Source of the DNA: Paraplanobispora takensis
Lineage (GTDB): Bacteria; Actinomycetota; Actinomycetes; Streptosporangiales; Streptosporangiaceae
Length of the DNA stretch: 64,000 bases
Direction: 5' to 3'
Assembly: GCF_016863195.1 (NCBI RefSeq)
Contig: NZ_BOOK01000021.1
Coordinates: 1-64,000 of the forward strand
The notes under the pieces were generated by a model, which was given only the letters and a program-made list of their open reading frames with translations, was not told the DNA's origin and ran no database searches. Positions 51,800-62,114 of the stretch are shown here, piece after piece. Position numbers and translations under genes: made by a program. The stretch's first letter is position 1. Every line of letters begins with the position of its first letter.

Positions 51800-54700
51800 T
51801 CAGCTCTCCCGGTTCGGGAGTTCGTTGCGCGCCCGGCGCACGCCCTGCTGGAAACTCGCCATACGGCTGCGCACCCGTTCGGGGGAGACCGGTGTCGCCG
51901 GCGGCGGCTGGGGCGGGCTCGGAGAGGAGGGCTCGGCCGGGTTCGCGGGCGTCACCGAACCGGGGACCAGGTTCGCCTTGGGGGTGCGCCGGGGCAGGCC
52001 GGAGGAGGTCACGGCGCCGTAGACCGGCTCGCTCGCGGCCTGGGCCGCCTGCCAGCCGCTGTCCGCCGGGGACGCCCACTGCTCCGGTGCCGGCGACGAC
52101 ACCTCGTCCGGAGCGCCGTCACCGGAGGGCTCCTGCGTCGCGGCCTTCGTCCGGTCGATCGTACGGAACCATCCCGACTCGACCGAGGCGAAGATCGGAA
52201 GGTACTCGTCCTCGGTGTCCAGCGCCGAGGTCTCCACCGTGGGAAGCGCGCCGCTCACGGCCGGCTCTCCGGGGGTCGGGAGGCTGTCGACCGGTGCCGG
52301 CTCCTCGACGGACCGCTTCGTGAAGCGGTCGAACGGTCCGGTCTCCTCCGCGGGATTGACCGCGAAGCGTTCGAGCGAGCCGGGTCCGTCGGTGGAGTTC
52401 AGCGCGAAGCGGTCGAAGGGTCCGGGTGAGACGGGTCCGGGCGGGATGGGCCCGGGCGGGATGGGTCCGGGCGGGACGAAGGGCGGGTTCCCCGGAGGGC
52501 CGGAGCGTTCCGGCGAGTTCCATACGCTGGGCCCGGTCGCCCCGGGCGGCCTGCCCTGCGGTGGTACGGCTCCCGCAGGGGAGGCGGACGCGGGCGCCCC
52601 CGGGGGGAAGGACGGAGCCGCCGGAGGCGGGGGGAAGGGCGGGCCGGCGGGTCCCGGAGGGAACGCGCCGGCGGAGCCGGTGGACAACGGGGGGAAGGCG
52701 GGCATGCCGGCGGGCGGGGTGGGCCCGGTGCCGTCCGCCGCTCTCTGGAACGGCGGCGTGTCCGCGAAGGCGCCCCGTTCCCGGGAAGGTCCGGGGCCGC
52801 CGGGGAAGGGCGGGGTGGGGGTCCCGAAGACGGCAGGCTGCCCCCCGGCGAAGGACGGGTCGGCGCCCGGGAAAGGCGGCTGCGCCCCGGGGGGGAACGG
52901 CGGATCGGTGCTCCCGAAGGGAGACTGCGCCCCGGCGAAGGACGGCTCCGCACCCGCGAAAGACGACTGCGCTCCGGCGAAGGACGGGTCCGCGCCGGCG
53001 AAAGGCGACTGCGGTCCGGGAGGGAACGAGTGGCCGGGGAGGGTGGCGATGAGGCTCTCGGGGAGCAGGACCATCGCGGTCAGGCCGCCGGTCTCCTGGG
53101 GGCGGAGCTGGACCCGGATGCCGTGTTTGAAGGCCAGGCGGCCGACCACGAACAGGCCCATGCGGCGGGCCGCGGCGGCGTCGGCGGCCTGGGGGCCGGC
53201 CAGGCGGGCGTTGGCCTGGGTGAGTTCTTCGAGGGTCATGCCGATGCCCTGGTCGCTCACCCCGATCATCACTCCGCCGCCGTCGATCCGGCTGCTGGAC
53301 ACCACGACCTTGGTCTCCCCCGGCGAGAACGCGACCGCGTTCTCCACCAGCTCGGCGAGCAGGTGGACCACGTCGCTCACCGCCGGGCCCGCCACGGCCA
53401 CCTCCGAGTGGATCCGGGTGACCACGCGGTCGTAGTTCTCCACCTCCGACAGCGCGGCCCGGACGATGTCCATGACCTCGACCGGCTGCCGCCAGCGCCG
53501 TGCGACCTCCTGGCCGGCGAGGACGAGCAGGTTCTCGGAGTTGCGGCGCATGCGGGTGGCCAGGTGGTCGAGCTTGAACAGGTCGGCCAGCCGGTTGTCG
53601 TCGCGTTCTCCGCGTTCCAGCCGCTCGACCAGGCTGAGCTGGCGTTCCACCAGCGTCTGGCTGCGGCGGGAGAGGTTGACGAACATCGCGTTGACCGTGT
53701 TGCGCAGCTTGGCCTCGTCACCGGCCAGCCGTACGGCCTCCCGGTGGACCTCGTCGAAGGCCCGCGCCACCTCGCCGATCTCGTCGCGGGACACGATCCC
53801 GATCGGCGGCACGTCCACCTCGAACTCTCCGTCGCGCGTCTCGCGCACCCGCTGGACGTACGACGGCAACCGCTCGCCGGCCACCTCCAGCGCCTCGGTG
53901 CGCAGTCGCCGCAGCGGCCGTACCAGCGAGCGCGCCACTCCGGTGGTGATCAGCAGTACGGCCAGCAGCAGGGCGGCGACCGCCCCGATGACCAGCAGGG
54001 CGCGATTCTGCTCGGCGTCGCCGAGCGCCCCGCTGCGCGCGACGATCCCCTGGGCGTGCCGCTGCTCGACGGCGCGCGTCCGGTCGATCGTCACCGACAC
54101 CGCGTCGAACCACTGCCGGGCGTCGTCGCTCTCGGCCTGGTCCAGCCCCTTGAGCGGGGCACCCGAGGCGGCGCGCAGCAGGACCAGCTCCCGCAGGAAG
54201 TCGGCCCGGTCGGCGCTGCGGCCGTTGACGGTCTCGTCGAAGAAGCGCCGGTCGGCGGTGCCGGCCTCGGCGGCGAAGGACTTGCGGCCGTTGCGCTCGG
54301 AGGAGAGCGCGCCGAGGAACTTCTCCATCTGGTCCTGTTCGAACCGGCCGGCCACCAGCACCACCGAGAGCAGGGCCCGCTGCTGCGACAGGCTCTCCTT
54401 GGCACGGGCGAGCGCGGTCAGCGTGAGCGCCTGGCCGAACAGCAGGTCGTCGTCGCTGCCCTTGCCGAGCTCGTCGTGCAGGGACAACAGGTCCTCCACC
54501 ACGAGGGTGTAGGCGTCGACGGCGGCGTCGGGCAGCAGGTTGGTCTCCAGCGCCTGCCGGCGCAGCGGCGTCAGGTCGTCCAGCCGGGTGAGCGCGGCCT
54601 CGACCTCGTCACCGGTGCGGCCGGTCAGCTCGCCCCGCAGCAGGGCGCCGCCCTCGCGGACGCGCTCGGCCGCGGTGTCGACCGCGTCCCTCTGGTCGTT

Positions 54701-54988
54701 GATCCCCTTGAGCCCGCGTTCAGGACGGCCCAGGGCGATGAACCAGGCGGTGCGGTCGCGTTCTTCGGCCAGTTCGTGCGTGAGCGCGCCGATGTCGTCG
54801 GAGAGCCGGGCCAGGTCGTTGACCCTCTGGTAGTCGGCGGCGGCGTTCATCGAGGCGATCACCTGGATGCCGCCGAGCAGCACCGCCGCGGCCGTCGGGA
54901 CCAGGATGAGCGCGACCAGCCTGGAGCGCACCCGCCAGTTGCGCAGCCGAAGACCGCTCCCTGCGTCACCGGCTCTTTCTGTACTCAC
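51800..54988 (-). CDS. Conservon 3 nitrate-sensor-like histidine kinase (CvnA)
   Basis: The 1062-residue protein has membrane helix 1 (about 24-44), a NIT-like sensor, membrane helix 2 (LLVIGAVAALLLAVLLITTG), HAMP, LDHLATRMRRN, ELVENAVAFSP and DQGIGM. The linker has tandem copies of a PSFAGAQ/E-like unit encoded around 52840-53025 and other Pro/Gly-rich parts. The ends LPIFASVESGWFR and PKANLVPG/SFQQGVRR are retained. It starts with GTG at 54988. It lacks adjacent roadblock and GTPase genes, so it may use those of other conservons. Confidence 0.92.
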   Translation of the reverse strand: MSTERAGDAGSGLRLRNWRVRSRLVALILVPTAAAVLLGGIQVIASMNAAADYQRVNDLARLSDDIGALTHELAEERDRTAWFIALGRPERGLKGINDQRDAVDTAAERVREGGALLRGELTGRTGDEVEAALTRLDDLTPLRRQALETNLLPDAAVDAYTLVVEDLLSLHDELGKGSDDDLLFGQALTLTALARAKESLSQQRALLSVVLVAGRFEQDQMEKFLGALSSERNGRKSFAAEAGTADRRFFDETVNGRSADRADFLRELVLLRAASGAPLKGLDQAESDDARQWFDAVSVTIDRTRAVEQRHAQGIVARSGALGDAEQNRALLVIGAVAALLLAVLLITTGVARSLVRPLRRLRTEALEVAGERLPSYVQRVRETRDGEFEVDVPPIGIVSRDEIGEVARAFDEVHREAVRLAGDEAKLRNTVNAMFVNLSRRSQTLVERQLSLVERLERGERDDNRLADLFKLDHLATRMRRNSENLLVLAGQEVARRWRQPVEVMDIVRAALSEVENYDRVVTRIHSEVAVAGPAVSDVVHLLAELVENAVAFSPGETKVVVSSSRIDGGGVMIGVSDQGIGMTLEELTQANARLAGPQAADAAAARRMGLFVVGRLAFKHGIRVQLRPQETGGLTAMVLLPESLIATLPGHSFPPGPQSPFAGADPSFAGAQSSFAGAEPSFAGAQSPFGSTDPPFPPGAQPPFPGADPSFAGGQPAVFGTPTPPFPGGPGPSRERGAFADTPPFQRAADGTGPTPPAGMPAFPPLSTGSAGAFPPGPAGPPFPPPPAAPSFPPGAPASASPAGAVPPQGRPPGATGPSVWNSPERSGPPGNPPFVPPGPIPPGPIPPGPVSPGPFDRFALNSTDGPGSLERFAVNPAEETGPFDRFTKRSVEEPAPVDSLPTPGEPAVSGALPTVETSALDTEDEYLPIFASVESGWFRTIDRTKAATQEPSGDGAPDEVSSPAPEQWASPADSGWQAAQAASEPVYGAVTSSGLPRRTPKANLVPGSVTPANPAEPSSPSPPQPPPATPVSPERVRSRMASFQQGVRRARNELPNRES

Positions 54989-55044
54989 CGGACGCTGCCT
55001 CTCGGTGGATGACCCTCGCTGACCGAATTAGCCGCGCTTCACGG

Positions 55045-55057
55045 CAATTCGAGCACA
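55045..55057 (-). promoter_or_regulatory. cvnA upstream box, copy 3
   Basis: Read toward cvnA3 it is TGTGCTCGAATTG, 56 nt before the start. It differs from copy 2 at one base. Confidence 0.5.
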
Positions 55058-55268
55058 CTTCAACCCGTGAAGGCCACCGACCATAGCCACACAAATGGCC
55101 ACTCATGAGACAAGTGAGGCGAGAACCTGGAGCTCCATTTAAAGGTTGAATGTTCAATTTCGGGCGACCCATACCGCATTTAGTGGACAAAGCACACAAA
55201 TGGGTGTTTGCACCGTTCCATAACGATACTCCGACGTAACACATCGGGACCGCGACGGTCTCTTGAAG

Positions 55269-55284
55269 ATCACAGCATTGTGAT
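55269..55284. promoter_or_regulatory. ATCACA-N4-TGTGAT inverted repeat before the betaine operon
   Basis: Perfect 6-bp arms with a 4-nt centre lie 77 bp before the ATPase start. It resembles a repressor or activator site and could mediate osmotic or choline control; the regulator is unknown. Confidence 0.5.
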
Positions 55285-55361
55285 TCCGGATATTTCCGCT
55301 TTATCGTTCCCCGTGCGCCCGTAACCTCACTGCATCCGAGCGCTGAGCTTTGGAGGAGACA

Positions 55362-56405
55362 GTGACCTCACCCGACGGCGTCGCGATCGAGGTTCGCAGC
55401 CTGTGGAAGATCTTCGGGCCACGGGCGGAACGCGTGCTGGGCGGTCCCGACGCCGAACTCGATCCGGGCGAACTCCGCGCGAAGACCGGATGCGTCGCCG
55501 CCGTCAGGGACGTGAGCTTCACGGTACGGCCCGGCGAGGTGTTCGTGGTGATGGGCCTTTCCGGCAGCGGGAAGTCCACCCTGGTCCGCTGCCTGACCCG
55601 GCTGGTCGAGCCGACCGCCGGAGAGATCGCGATCTCCGGCGAGGACGTGCGCGCCGCCTCCCCCGCCCAGCTGCGGGACCTGCGCCGCAACCGGGTCAGC
55701 ATGGTCTTCCAGCACTTCGGACTGCTGCCGCACCGCAAGGTCGTCGACAACGTGGCCTACGGGCTGGAGGTCCAGGGCGTCCCGCGCCGGCAGCGGCACG
55801 AGCGGGCCCGGGCGATCCTGTCCCTGGTCGGCCTGGACGGCTTCGCCGAGGCCAGGCCCGACCAGCTGTCCGGCGGCATGCAGCAGCGGGTCGGCCTGGC
55901 CAGGGCCCTGGCCGCCGACCCCGAGGTGCTGCTGTTCGACGAGCCGTTCAGCGCGCTCGACCCCCTGATCCGCCGGGACATGCAGGCCGAGGTCGTCCGC
56001 CTGCACCGCGAGGTGGGCAAGACCATGCTCTTCATCACCCACGACCTGTCGGAGGCGCTCAAGCTGGGCGAGCGCATCGCGATCATGAGGGCGGGCTCGA
56101 TCGTCCAGCTCGGCACCCCGGAGGAGCTGGTCGGCGCTCCCGCCGACGACTACGTGGCCGACTTCGTCAGGGACGTGCCCAGGAGCGAGGTCCTGTCGCT
56201 GCGCTGGATCTGCCGCTCCCCCGCCGACGACGAGCACCTCGACGGCCCCGCGCTCCCGGCGGGGACGATCATCCGTGACGCGGTCCCCGCCGCGATGGAG
56301 TCCGCCCGGCCGATCCGGGTCGTCGAGGGCGACGAGCTGCTCGGCGTGGTGGACCGCCTCGACATCCTCACCGCCATGTCCGGGCGCGCCGGGACCGGGT
56401 CATGA
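55362..56405 (+). CDS. Glycine betaine/proline-type ABC ATPase (ProV/OpuAA-like)
   Basis: The 347-residue protein has Walker [11 protein letters not shown]-loop [13 protein letters not shown], signature [15 protein letters not shown], Walker [19 protein letters not shown] and switch His [13 protein letters not shown]. The C-terminal 90 residues contain a CBS-like part ([18 protein letters not shown]). IFGPRA near the start is typical for this group. The GTG at 55362 has GGAGG about 5 nt upstream; a TTG four codons earlier is in frame. Confidence 0.93.
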   Translation: MTSPDGVAIEVRSLWKIFGPRAERVLGGPDAELDPGELRAKTGCVAAVRDVSFTVRPGEVFVVMGLSGSGKSTLVRCLTRLVEPTAGEIAISGEDVRAASPAQLRDLRRNRVSMVFQHFGLLPHRKVVDNVAYGLEVQGVPRRQRHERARAILSLVGLDGFAEARPDQLSGGMQQRVGLARALAADPEVLLFDEPFSALDPLIRRDMQAEVVRLHREVGKTMLFITHDLSEALKLGERIAIMRAGSIVQLGTPEELVGAPADDYVADFVRDVPRSEVLSLRWICRSPADDEHLDGPALPAGTIIRDAVPAAMESARPIRVVEGDELLGVVDRLDILTAMSGRAGTGS

Positions 56406-58393
56406 CGTCCCAGGCACCCCCGGCCGCGCCCGTGCAGGCGGTACCGCCCGCCGCCCCCCGCGCCGCCGTACGGCCGCCGCGCTGGGTGGTCCCGGTCGCC
56501 GGGATCGTCGCGGCGGTCGCCGTCTACCTGGCCTTCCGCGGCGCCGCGACCCTGCCGCACGACGACGACGCCGCCCCGTTCCGGTTCGTCAACGACGTAC
56601 GGGCTTGGGTGGACGCCAACCGCAACCAGAGCCCGGTCTTCCTGTTCTTCGTCAACTACGTCCGGCTGTTCATCGGCGGCCTCTACGACACCTTCCTGCT
56701 GGCGTTGCAGGCCCCGGGCTGGGCGGGCCTGATCGGGATCGCGGCCGCGCTCGGCTGGCTGGCGGGCGGGTGGCGGATCGGGCTGCTGTCCGCGCTCGGG
56801 TTCGCCTCGTTCGGGGTCCTCGGGCTGTGGGAGGCGAGCGTGGCCACGCTCGCGCTGGTGCTGACGGCGGTGCTGCTCTCGCTGGTCATAGGCCTGCCGC
56901 TGGGGATCTGGGCGGGGCACTCCCCGCGCCTGCGCCGCCTGCTCTCCCCCGTCCTGGACGTCATGCAGATCATGCCGACGTTCGCCTATCTGGCGCCGAT
57001 GGTGCTGTTCTTCCAGATCGGTCCCGCCTCGGGTGCGGTCGCCACGCTGATCTACTCCATCCCGCCCGCGATCCGCATCGCCGCGCTCGCGATGGAGCAG
57101 GTCTCGCCCACCGCCGTCGAGGCGTCCGTCTCCCTGGGCGCGACCCGGCGGCAGACCCTGTTCAAGGTCGAGCTGCCGATGGCACGTGCCACTCTCGGCC
57201 TGGCCGTCAACCAGACCATCATGATGGCGCTGTCCATGGTGGTGATCGCGGCGCTGATCGCCGCACCGGGGCTGGGATCGGACATCATCCGGGGGCTGAC
57301 GCGGGCCAACGTCGGCCTGATGCTCCCGGCGGGGATCGCCATCGTGATCATGGCGATCGTGCTCGACCGGATGACGATGTCCGCCGCCGCGCGCCCGCCG
57401 TACCCCGTCACCGGCGGACGTGCCCGGATCGGTCCCCGCCTGCGGTGGGCGGTGGCGGCCGTGCTCGTCGCGGCCGGTCTCGCGCTGGGCCGGGTCCTGC
57501 CCGCGGAGTTCCCCGAGGAGTGGGTGCTCCGCTTCGCCGCACCGGTGAACGAGGCCGTGAACTGGGCCAAGTTCTCCTGGTACGGCGTCACCGACGCGAT
57601 CAGGAACCTCACCACGGAGGTGTTGCTCAACCCGCTGCAGGCCGTGCTCACCGGCGCGCCCTGGTGGCTCGTCACGGCGGTCGCGATCGCGGTGGCGTGG
57701 CGGACCGGCGGTCTGCGGACCGCCGTCGTGGCCGCGGGCTGCCTGTCGGCCGTCGCCCTGATCGGCCTGTGGCAGCACACGATGGAGACGCTCACCACCG
57801 TCCTGGTGGCGGTGGCGCTCACCCTGCTCATCGGGCTGCTGCTCGGCGTCGCCGCGGCCCGTTCCCCCCGGTTCGCCGCTGTGCAGCGGCCGCTGCTCGA
57901 CGCCGCGCAGACCATGCCCGCCTTCGTCTACCTGCTCCCCGCGCTGGCCCTGTTCGGCGCGACCCGCTTCACCGCCATCTTCGCCTCGGTGATCTACGCG
58001 GTGCCGCCGGTCATCCGCCTGGTCGAGGACGGGATCAGGAACGTGTCCCCGGCCGCGGTCGAGGCCGCGCTCTCCTGCGGCTCCACAGAGCGGCAGCTGC
58101 TGTGGAAGGTACGGCTGCCGCTGGCCCGGCCGGCGATCCGGCTGGCCGCCAACCAGGGCATCGTCATGACGCTCGCCATGGTCGTGGTCGGCGGGCTGGT
58201 CGGCGCGGGCGGCCTGGGCTACGACGTCGTCTCCGGGTTCTCCCAGCGCACCGACTTCGGCATGGGCTTCGCCGCCGGCGTGGCCACGGTGCTGCTCGGG
58301 ATCCTGCTCGACCGGATCACGCAGGGCGCCGACCGGCGCCCCTCCCCCCGCACGTCCGATCGCACGACCACGCGAAAGAAGAGGATCGCATGA
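56402..58393 (+). CDS. Fused double permease for glycine betaine (ProW/OpuAB-like)
   Basis: The 663-residue protein contains two copies of the betaine permease domain. Copy 1 is about residues 130-325 ([23 protein letters not shown] loop [20 protein letters not shown]). Copy 2 is about residues 420-640 ([40 protein letters not shown]). A single permease of this kind is normally 280-320 residues, so one chain replaces a dimer. It overlaps the ATPase stop and the next gene start (both ATGA). Confidence 0.92.
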   Translation: MTSQAPPAAPVQAVPPAAPRAAVRPPRWVVPVAGIVAAVAVYLAFRGAATLPHDDDAAPFRFVNDVRAWVDANRNQSPVFLFFVNYVRLFIGGLYDTFLLALQAPGWAGLIGIAAALGWLAGGWRIGLLSALGFASFGVLGLWEASVATLALVLTAVLLSLVIGLPLGIWAGHSPRLRRLLSPVLDVMQIMPTFAYLAPMVLFFQIGPASGAVATLIYSIPPAIRIAALAMEQVSPTAVEASVSLGATRRQTLFKVELPMARATLGLAVNQTIMMALSMVVIAALIAAPGLGSDIIRGLTRANVGLMLPAGIAIVIMAIVLDRMTMSAAARPPYPVTGGRARIGPRLRWAVAAVLVAAGLALGRVLPAEFPEEWVLRFAAPVNEAVNWAKFSWYGVTDAIRNLTTEVLLNPLQAVLTGAPWWLVTAVAIAVAWRTGGLRTAVVAAGCLSAVALIGLWQHTMETLTTVLVAVALTLLIGLLLGVAAARSPRFAAVQRPLLDAAQTMPAFVYLLPALALFGATRFTAIFASVIYAVPPVIRLVEDGIRNVSPAAVEAALSCGSTERQLLWKVRLPLARPAIRLAANQGIVMTLAMVVVGGLVGAGGLGYDVVSGFSQRTDFGMGFAAGVATVLLGILLDRITQGADRRPSPRTSDRTTTRKKRIA

Positions 58394-59379
58394 GGATCGC
58401 ATCCCGGATCCGCCTGCTCGCCGGCCTGCTCACCGTGGGGCTGGCCGCCGCCGGTTGCGGCGGCGCCACGGTGGACACCGGAACCAGCTCGGCACAGCCG
58501 TCCGCCGGCGCCGGATCGTCGGCGCCCGCGGCGGGCGGCACCGTGAAGATCGCCATCAACCCGTGGGCCGGCTACGAGGCCAGCGCCGCGGTGATCGCCC
58601 ACCTGCTGGAGGACAAGCTCGGCTACACGGTGGAGAAGAAGGAGCTCGCCGAGCAGGTCTCCTGGGAGGGCTTCGAGAACGGCGACGTCGACGTCATCGT
58701 GGAGAACTGGGGCCACGAGGACCTGAAGAAGTCCTTCATCGAGGAGAAGAAGGTCGCCCTCGAGGCGGGCTCCACCGGCAACAAGGGCGTCATCGGCTGG
58801 TACATCCCCAAGTGGATGGCCGACAAGTACCCCGACATCACCGACTACAAGAACCTCAACAAGTACGCCGGCCTGTTCAAGACCTCCGAGTCCGGCGACA
58901 AGGGCCAGCTGCTGTTCGGCGACCCCTCCTACGTGAGCAACGAGGAGGCGCTGATCAAGAACCTGAAGCTGAACTACAAGGTCGTGGTGGGCGGCAGCGA
59001 GGCGGCCCTGATCGAGTCGGCCACCCAGGCCCAGCAGCAGAAGAAGCCGCTGCTGTTCTACTTCTGGGACCCGCACTGGCTGTTCAACCGGGTCGAGCTG
59101 ACCCGGATCAACCTGCCCCCGTACACCGAGGGCTGCGACGCCGATCCCAAGAAGGTCGCCTGCGACTACGCCGAGCTCGACCTCGACAAGATCGTGAGCA
59201 AGAGGTTCGCCGACACCGGCGGCAAGGCCTACGAGCTGGTCAAGAACTTCAAGTGGACCAACGAGGACCAGAACTCGGTGGCCAACGACATCACCAACAA
59301 CGGCATGTCCGCCGAGGAGGCGGCCAAGAAGTGGGTCGACGCCAACCCCACGGTGTGGGCGGCGTGGATCCCGAAGTGA
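58390..59379 (+). CDS. Betaine/choline-binding lipoprotein 1 (OpuAC-like)
   Basis: The 329-residue protein has lipobox GLAAAGCGG. The body reads [48 protein letters not shown] and LFYFWDPHWLFNRVEL. The aromatic residues (W in NPW, NW, GWY, FWDPHW) could build the cage that binds quaternary amines. The ATG at 58390 overlaps the permease stop. Confidence 0.9.
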   Translation: MRIASRIRLLAGLLTVGLAAAGCGGATVDTGTSSAQPSAGAGSSAPAAGGTVKIAINPWAGYEASAAVIAHLLEDKLGYTVEKKELAEQVSWEGFENGDVDVIVENWGHEDLKKSFIEEKKVALEAGSTGNKGVIGWYIPKWMADKYPDITDYKNLNKYAGLFKTSESGDKGQLLFGDPSYVSNEEALIKNLKLNYKVVVGGSEAALIESATQAQQQKKPLLFYFWDPHWLFNRVELTRINLPPYTEGCDADPKKVACDYAELDLDKIVSKRFADTGGKAYELVKNFKWTNEDQNSVANDITNNGMSAEEAAKKWVDANPTVWAAWIPK

Positions 59380-59387
59380 CCTGACCC

Positions 59388-59419
59388 GGCCCGGCGGGCG
59401 GCCGTGCCCCCGCCGGGCC
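59388..59419 (+). terminator. Hairpin between the two binding-protein genes
   Basis: Eleven-bp arms (59388-59398, 59409-59419) with a 10-nt loop lie just after the first binding-protein stop. No T tract follows, so it may limit read-through or protect the upstream mRNA rather than stop transcription. Confidence 0.5.
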
Positions 59420-59482
59420 CGTTCTCCGGAGGCCGCGCGGCCCTGCCACGACCGTGCCGGGGCCTCCGTCTGGAGGTACCTG

Positions 59483-60418
59483 ATGAGACGTGGCACGAAA
59501 ATCGCCGCGGGCGTCGCGGCACTCCTGCTCCTGTCCTCGTGCAGCGCGCAGGAACCCGTCCCGCGGCAGACCGGCGGCACCGTGCGGATCGCCGTCAACC
59601 CGTGGGTCGGCTACGAGGCCAGCGCCGCCGTACTCGGCCGGTTGCTGCAGGACGAGCTCGGCTACCGGGTGGAGACGGTGGAGCTCGACGAGGCCAAGTC
59701 CTGGGAGGGCTTCGAGAAGGGCACCGTGGACGTCATCGTCGAGAACTGGGGGCGCGAGGCGGAGAAGAAGACCTACATCGAGGAGAAGAAGGTCGCGGTC
59801 TCCGCCGGGAGGAACGGCAACAAAGGGATCATCGGCTGGTACGTTCCCCAGTGGATGGTGGAGAAATATCCAGACATAACCGACTGGCGGAACCTCAATA
59901 AATACGCCTCCCTGTTCCGGACCGACAAAACCGGGGATTTAGGTCAGGTCCTCGACGGCGACCCGACCTATGTCACCAACGACGAGGCGCTGGTGCGCAA
60001 TCTCGAACTCGACTACAAGGTGATCTACTCGGGCAGCGAGGACGCGCTGATAAAGGCCGCCAAGCGCGCCACGGAAAAGCGCGAGCCGCTGCTCATGTAC
60101 TTCTACGAGCCGCAGTGGCTGTTCACCCAGCTCAAGCTCGCCAAGATCAATCTCCCGCCCTACTCGATCGGCTGCGACGCCGACGCCGAGAAGGTCACCT
60201 GCGACTATCCGCCCTACCTGCTCGACAAGATCGTGAGCAGGAGGTTCGCCGACACCGGCGGCAAGGCCTACGAGCTGGTGCGCAACTTCGCCTGGACGAA
60301 CGACAACCAGAACACCGTCGCCAACGACATCACCAACAACGGGCTCAGCGCCGACCAGGCGGCCCGCAAGTGGATCGACGCCAACGAGATCATCTGGAAG
60401 GACTGGGTACCCAGTTGA
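59483..60418 (+). CDS. Betaine/choline-binding lipoprotein 2 (OpuAC-like paralogue)
   Basis: The 311-residue protein has lipobox LLLSSCSA and follows the same plan: [59 protein letters not shown]. It is clearly a duplicate of the preceding gene, but FWDPHW is FYEPQW, so ligand preference may differ. The GGAGG site lies about 7 nt before the ATG. Its stop overlaps the TTG start of the dehydrogenase. Confidence 0.9.
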   Translation: MRRGTKIAAGVAALLLLSSCSAQEPVPRQTGGTVRIAVNPWVGYEASAAVLGRLLQDELGYRVETVELDEAKSWEGFEKGTVDVIVENWGREAEKKTYIEEKKVAVSAGRNGNKGIIGWYVPQWMVEKYPDITDWRNLNKYASLFRTDKTGDLGQVLDGDPTYVTNDEALVRNLELDYKVIYSGSEDALIKAAKRATEKREPLLMYFYEPQWLFTQLKLAKINLPPYSIGCDADAEKVTCDYPPYLLDKIVSRRFADTGGKAYELVRNFAWTNDNQNTVANDITNNGLSADQAARKWIDANEIIWKDWVPS

Positions 60419-62043
60419 GCTACGACTACGTCATCGTCGGCGGCGGATCCGCCGGCTCCGTCCTGGCCAACCGGCTGAGCGCCGACCCCTCGGTGCGCGT
60501 GCTGGTGCTGGAGGCGGGCCGGCCCGACTACCGGTGGGACGTGTTCATCCACATGCCGGCGGCGCTGATGTTCCCCATCGGCAACCGGTTCTACGACTGG
60601 AAGTACGAGTCGGAGCCCGAGCCGCACATGAACGGCCGCCGCGTCTACCACGCCCGCGGCAAGGTGCTCGGCGGATCGAGCAGCATCAACGGCATGATCT
60701 TCCAGCGCGGCAACCCCCTGGACTACGAGCGGTGGGCGGCCGACCCGGGCATGCGGGAGTGGGACCACGCCCACTGCCTGCCGTACTTCAAGCGCATGGA
60801 GAACTGCCTGGCCGATCCCGGCACCCCCTTCCGCGGCCACGACGGGCCGCTGCGGCTGGAGCGGGGCCCGGCCGACGGGCCGCTGTTCGAGGCGTTCTTC
60901 GCCGCGGTGCAGCAGGCCGGCCACCCCCTCACCGACGACGTGAACGGCTTCCGCCAGGAGGGCTTCGCCGCCTTCGACCGCACCCTGCACCGGGGCCGCC
61001 GGCTCAGCGCCGCCCGCGCCTACCTGCACCCGGTGATGGGCCGCCCCAACCTCACCGTGCGGACCCGCACGTACGTCTCGAAGATCATCTTCCATGGGAG
61101 GCGGGCGGTCGGGGTCGAGTTCGACGGCAAGCGGGTGCGCGCCGGAGAGGTCATCCTGTGCGGCGGCGCGATCAACTCCCCGCAGTTGCTGCAGCTGTCC
61201 GGCGTCGGCGACGCGGACATGCTCAAGAGGCTCGGGATCGAGGTCGTGCACCACCTGCCGGGGGTGGGCGAGAACCTCCAGGACCACCTGGAGGTCTACG
61301 TCCAGCACGCCTGCGTCCGGCCCGTCTCCATGGCGCCGTCGCTGGCGATGTGGCGGCGGCCCCTCATCGGCGCGGACTGGCTGTTCCGGCGCTCGGGACC
61401 GGGGGCGAGCAACCACTTCGAGGCCGGGGGGTTCATCCGCTCCAACGACGAGGCGGCCTACCCGAACCTGATGTTCCACTTCCTGCCGATCGCGATCCGC
61501 TACGACGGCTCGGCCCCCGCCTCCGGCCACGGCTACCAGGTCCACGTCGGGCCGATGTACTCCGACGCGCGCGGCAGCGTGCGGATCACCTCGGCCGACC
61601 CCCGCCGCAAGCCCGCCCTGCGGTTCAACTATCTGTCCACCGACCAGGACCGCCGCGAGTGGGTCGAGGCGGTCCGCAAGGCCAGGGAGATCCTCTCCCA
61701 GCCGGCCTTCGCCGAGCTCAGCGGCGGCGAGATCTCCCCCGGGCCCTCCGTGGAGACCGACGGGCAGATCCTCGACTGGGTCGCCCGCGACGGCGAGACC
61801 GCGCTGCACCCCTCGTGCACCTGCCGGATGGGCGTGGACGAGATGTCCGTCGTCGACCCGGCGACCATGCGGGTCCACGGCGTGGAGGGGCTGCGCGTGG
61901 TGGACGCCTCGGCCATGCCGTACGTCACCAACGGCAACATCTACGCCCCGGTGATGATGCTCGCCGAGAAGGCCGCCGACCTCGTCCGCGGCGACACCCC
62001 CCTGCCGCCCGAGCACGTGGAGTTCTACCGCCACACCGCCTGA
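60415..62043 (+). CDS. GMC-family choline dehydrogenase-like flavoprotein
   Basis: The 542-residue protein has FAD motif [19 protein letters not shown] at the start, [20 protein letters not shown] (GMC signature 1), [19 protein letters not shown] (signature 2) and the C-terminal HPSCTCRMG and [20 protein letters not shown]. It most resembles BetA, which oxidises choline to betaine aldehyde and on to glycine betaine. The start is a TTG at 60415 overlapping the preceding stop (TTGA). No betaine-aldehyde dehydrogenase is adjacent, although the family enzyme can do both steps. Confidence 0.9.
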   Translation: MSYDYVIVGGGSAGSVLANRLSADPSVRVLVLEAGRPDYRWDVFIHMPAALMFPIGNRFYDWKYESEPEPHMNGRRVYHARGKVLGGSSSINGMIFQRGNPLDYERWAADPGMREWDHAHCLPYFKRMENCLADPGTPFRGHDGPLRLERGPADGPLFEAFFAAVQQAGHPLTDDVNGFRQEGFAAFDRTLHRGRRLSAARAYLHPVMGRPNLTVRTRTYVSKIIFHGRRAVGVEFDGKRVRAGEVILCGGAINSPQLLQLSGVGDADMLKRLGIEVVHHLPGVGENLQDHLEVYVQHACVRPVSMAPSLAMWRRPLIGADWLFRRSGPGASNHFEAGGFIRSNDEAAYPNLMFHFLPIAIRYDGSAPASGHGYQVHVGPMYSDARGSVRITSADPRRKPALRFNYLSTDQDRREWVEAVRKAREILSQPAFAELSGGEISPGPSVETDGQILDWVARDGETALHPSCTCRMGVDEMSVVDPATMRVHGVEGLRVVDASAMPYVTNGNIYAPVMMLAEKAADLVRGDTPLPPEHVEFYRHTA

Positions 62044-62053
62044 GGGCGGGCAT

Positions 62054-62097
62054 GCGATCTCCCGGTACGGCTCAGCGGAGCCGTACCGGGAGATCGC
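62054..62097. terminator. Bidirectional 20-bp hairpin
   Basis: Arms 62054-62073 and 62078-62097 are perfect complements with a 4-nt loop, between the convergent dehydrogenase and cvnD4 genes. Confidence 0.88.
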
Positions 62098-62114
62098 CGT
62101 ACGTCAGGCCCGCC

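Larger units (their letters stand above)
55013..55361. other. Divergent promoter region of conservon 3 and the betaine operon
   Basis: The 349-bp gap is AT-rich at 55130-55320. It contains the cvnA box (55045-55057), a TTGAA-TG-TTCAA palindrome (55146-55157) and ATCACA-N4-TGTGAT (55269-55284). No gene is seen. Confidence 0.6.

Noticed and set aside
53030-55012. Long plus-strand frame opposite cvnA3
   Set aside because: Antisense shadow with runs of Gly/Leu/Val/Asp; no domain and no ribosome site.
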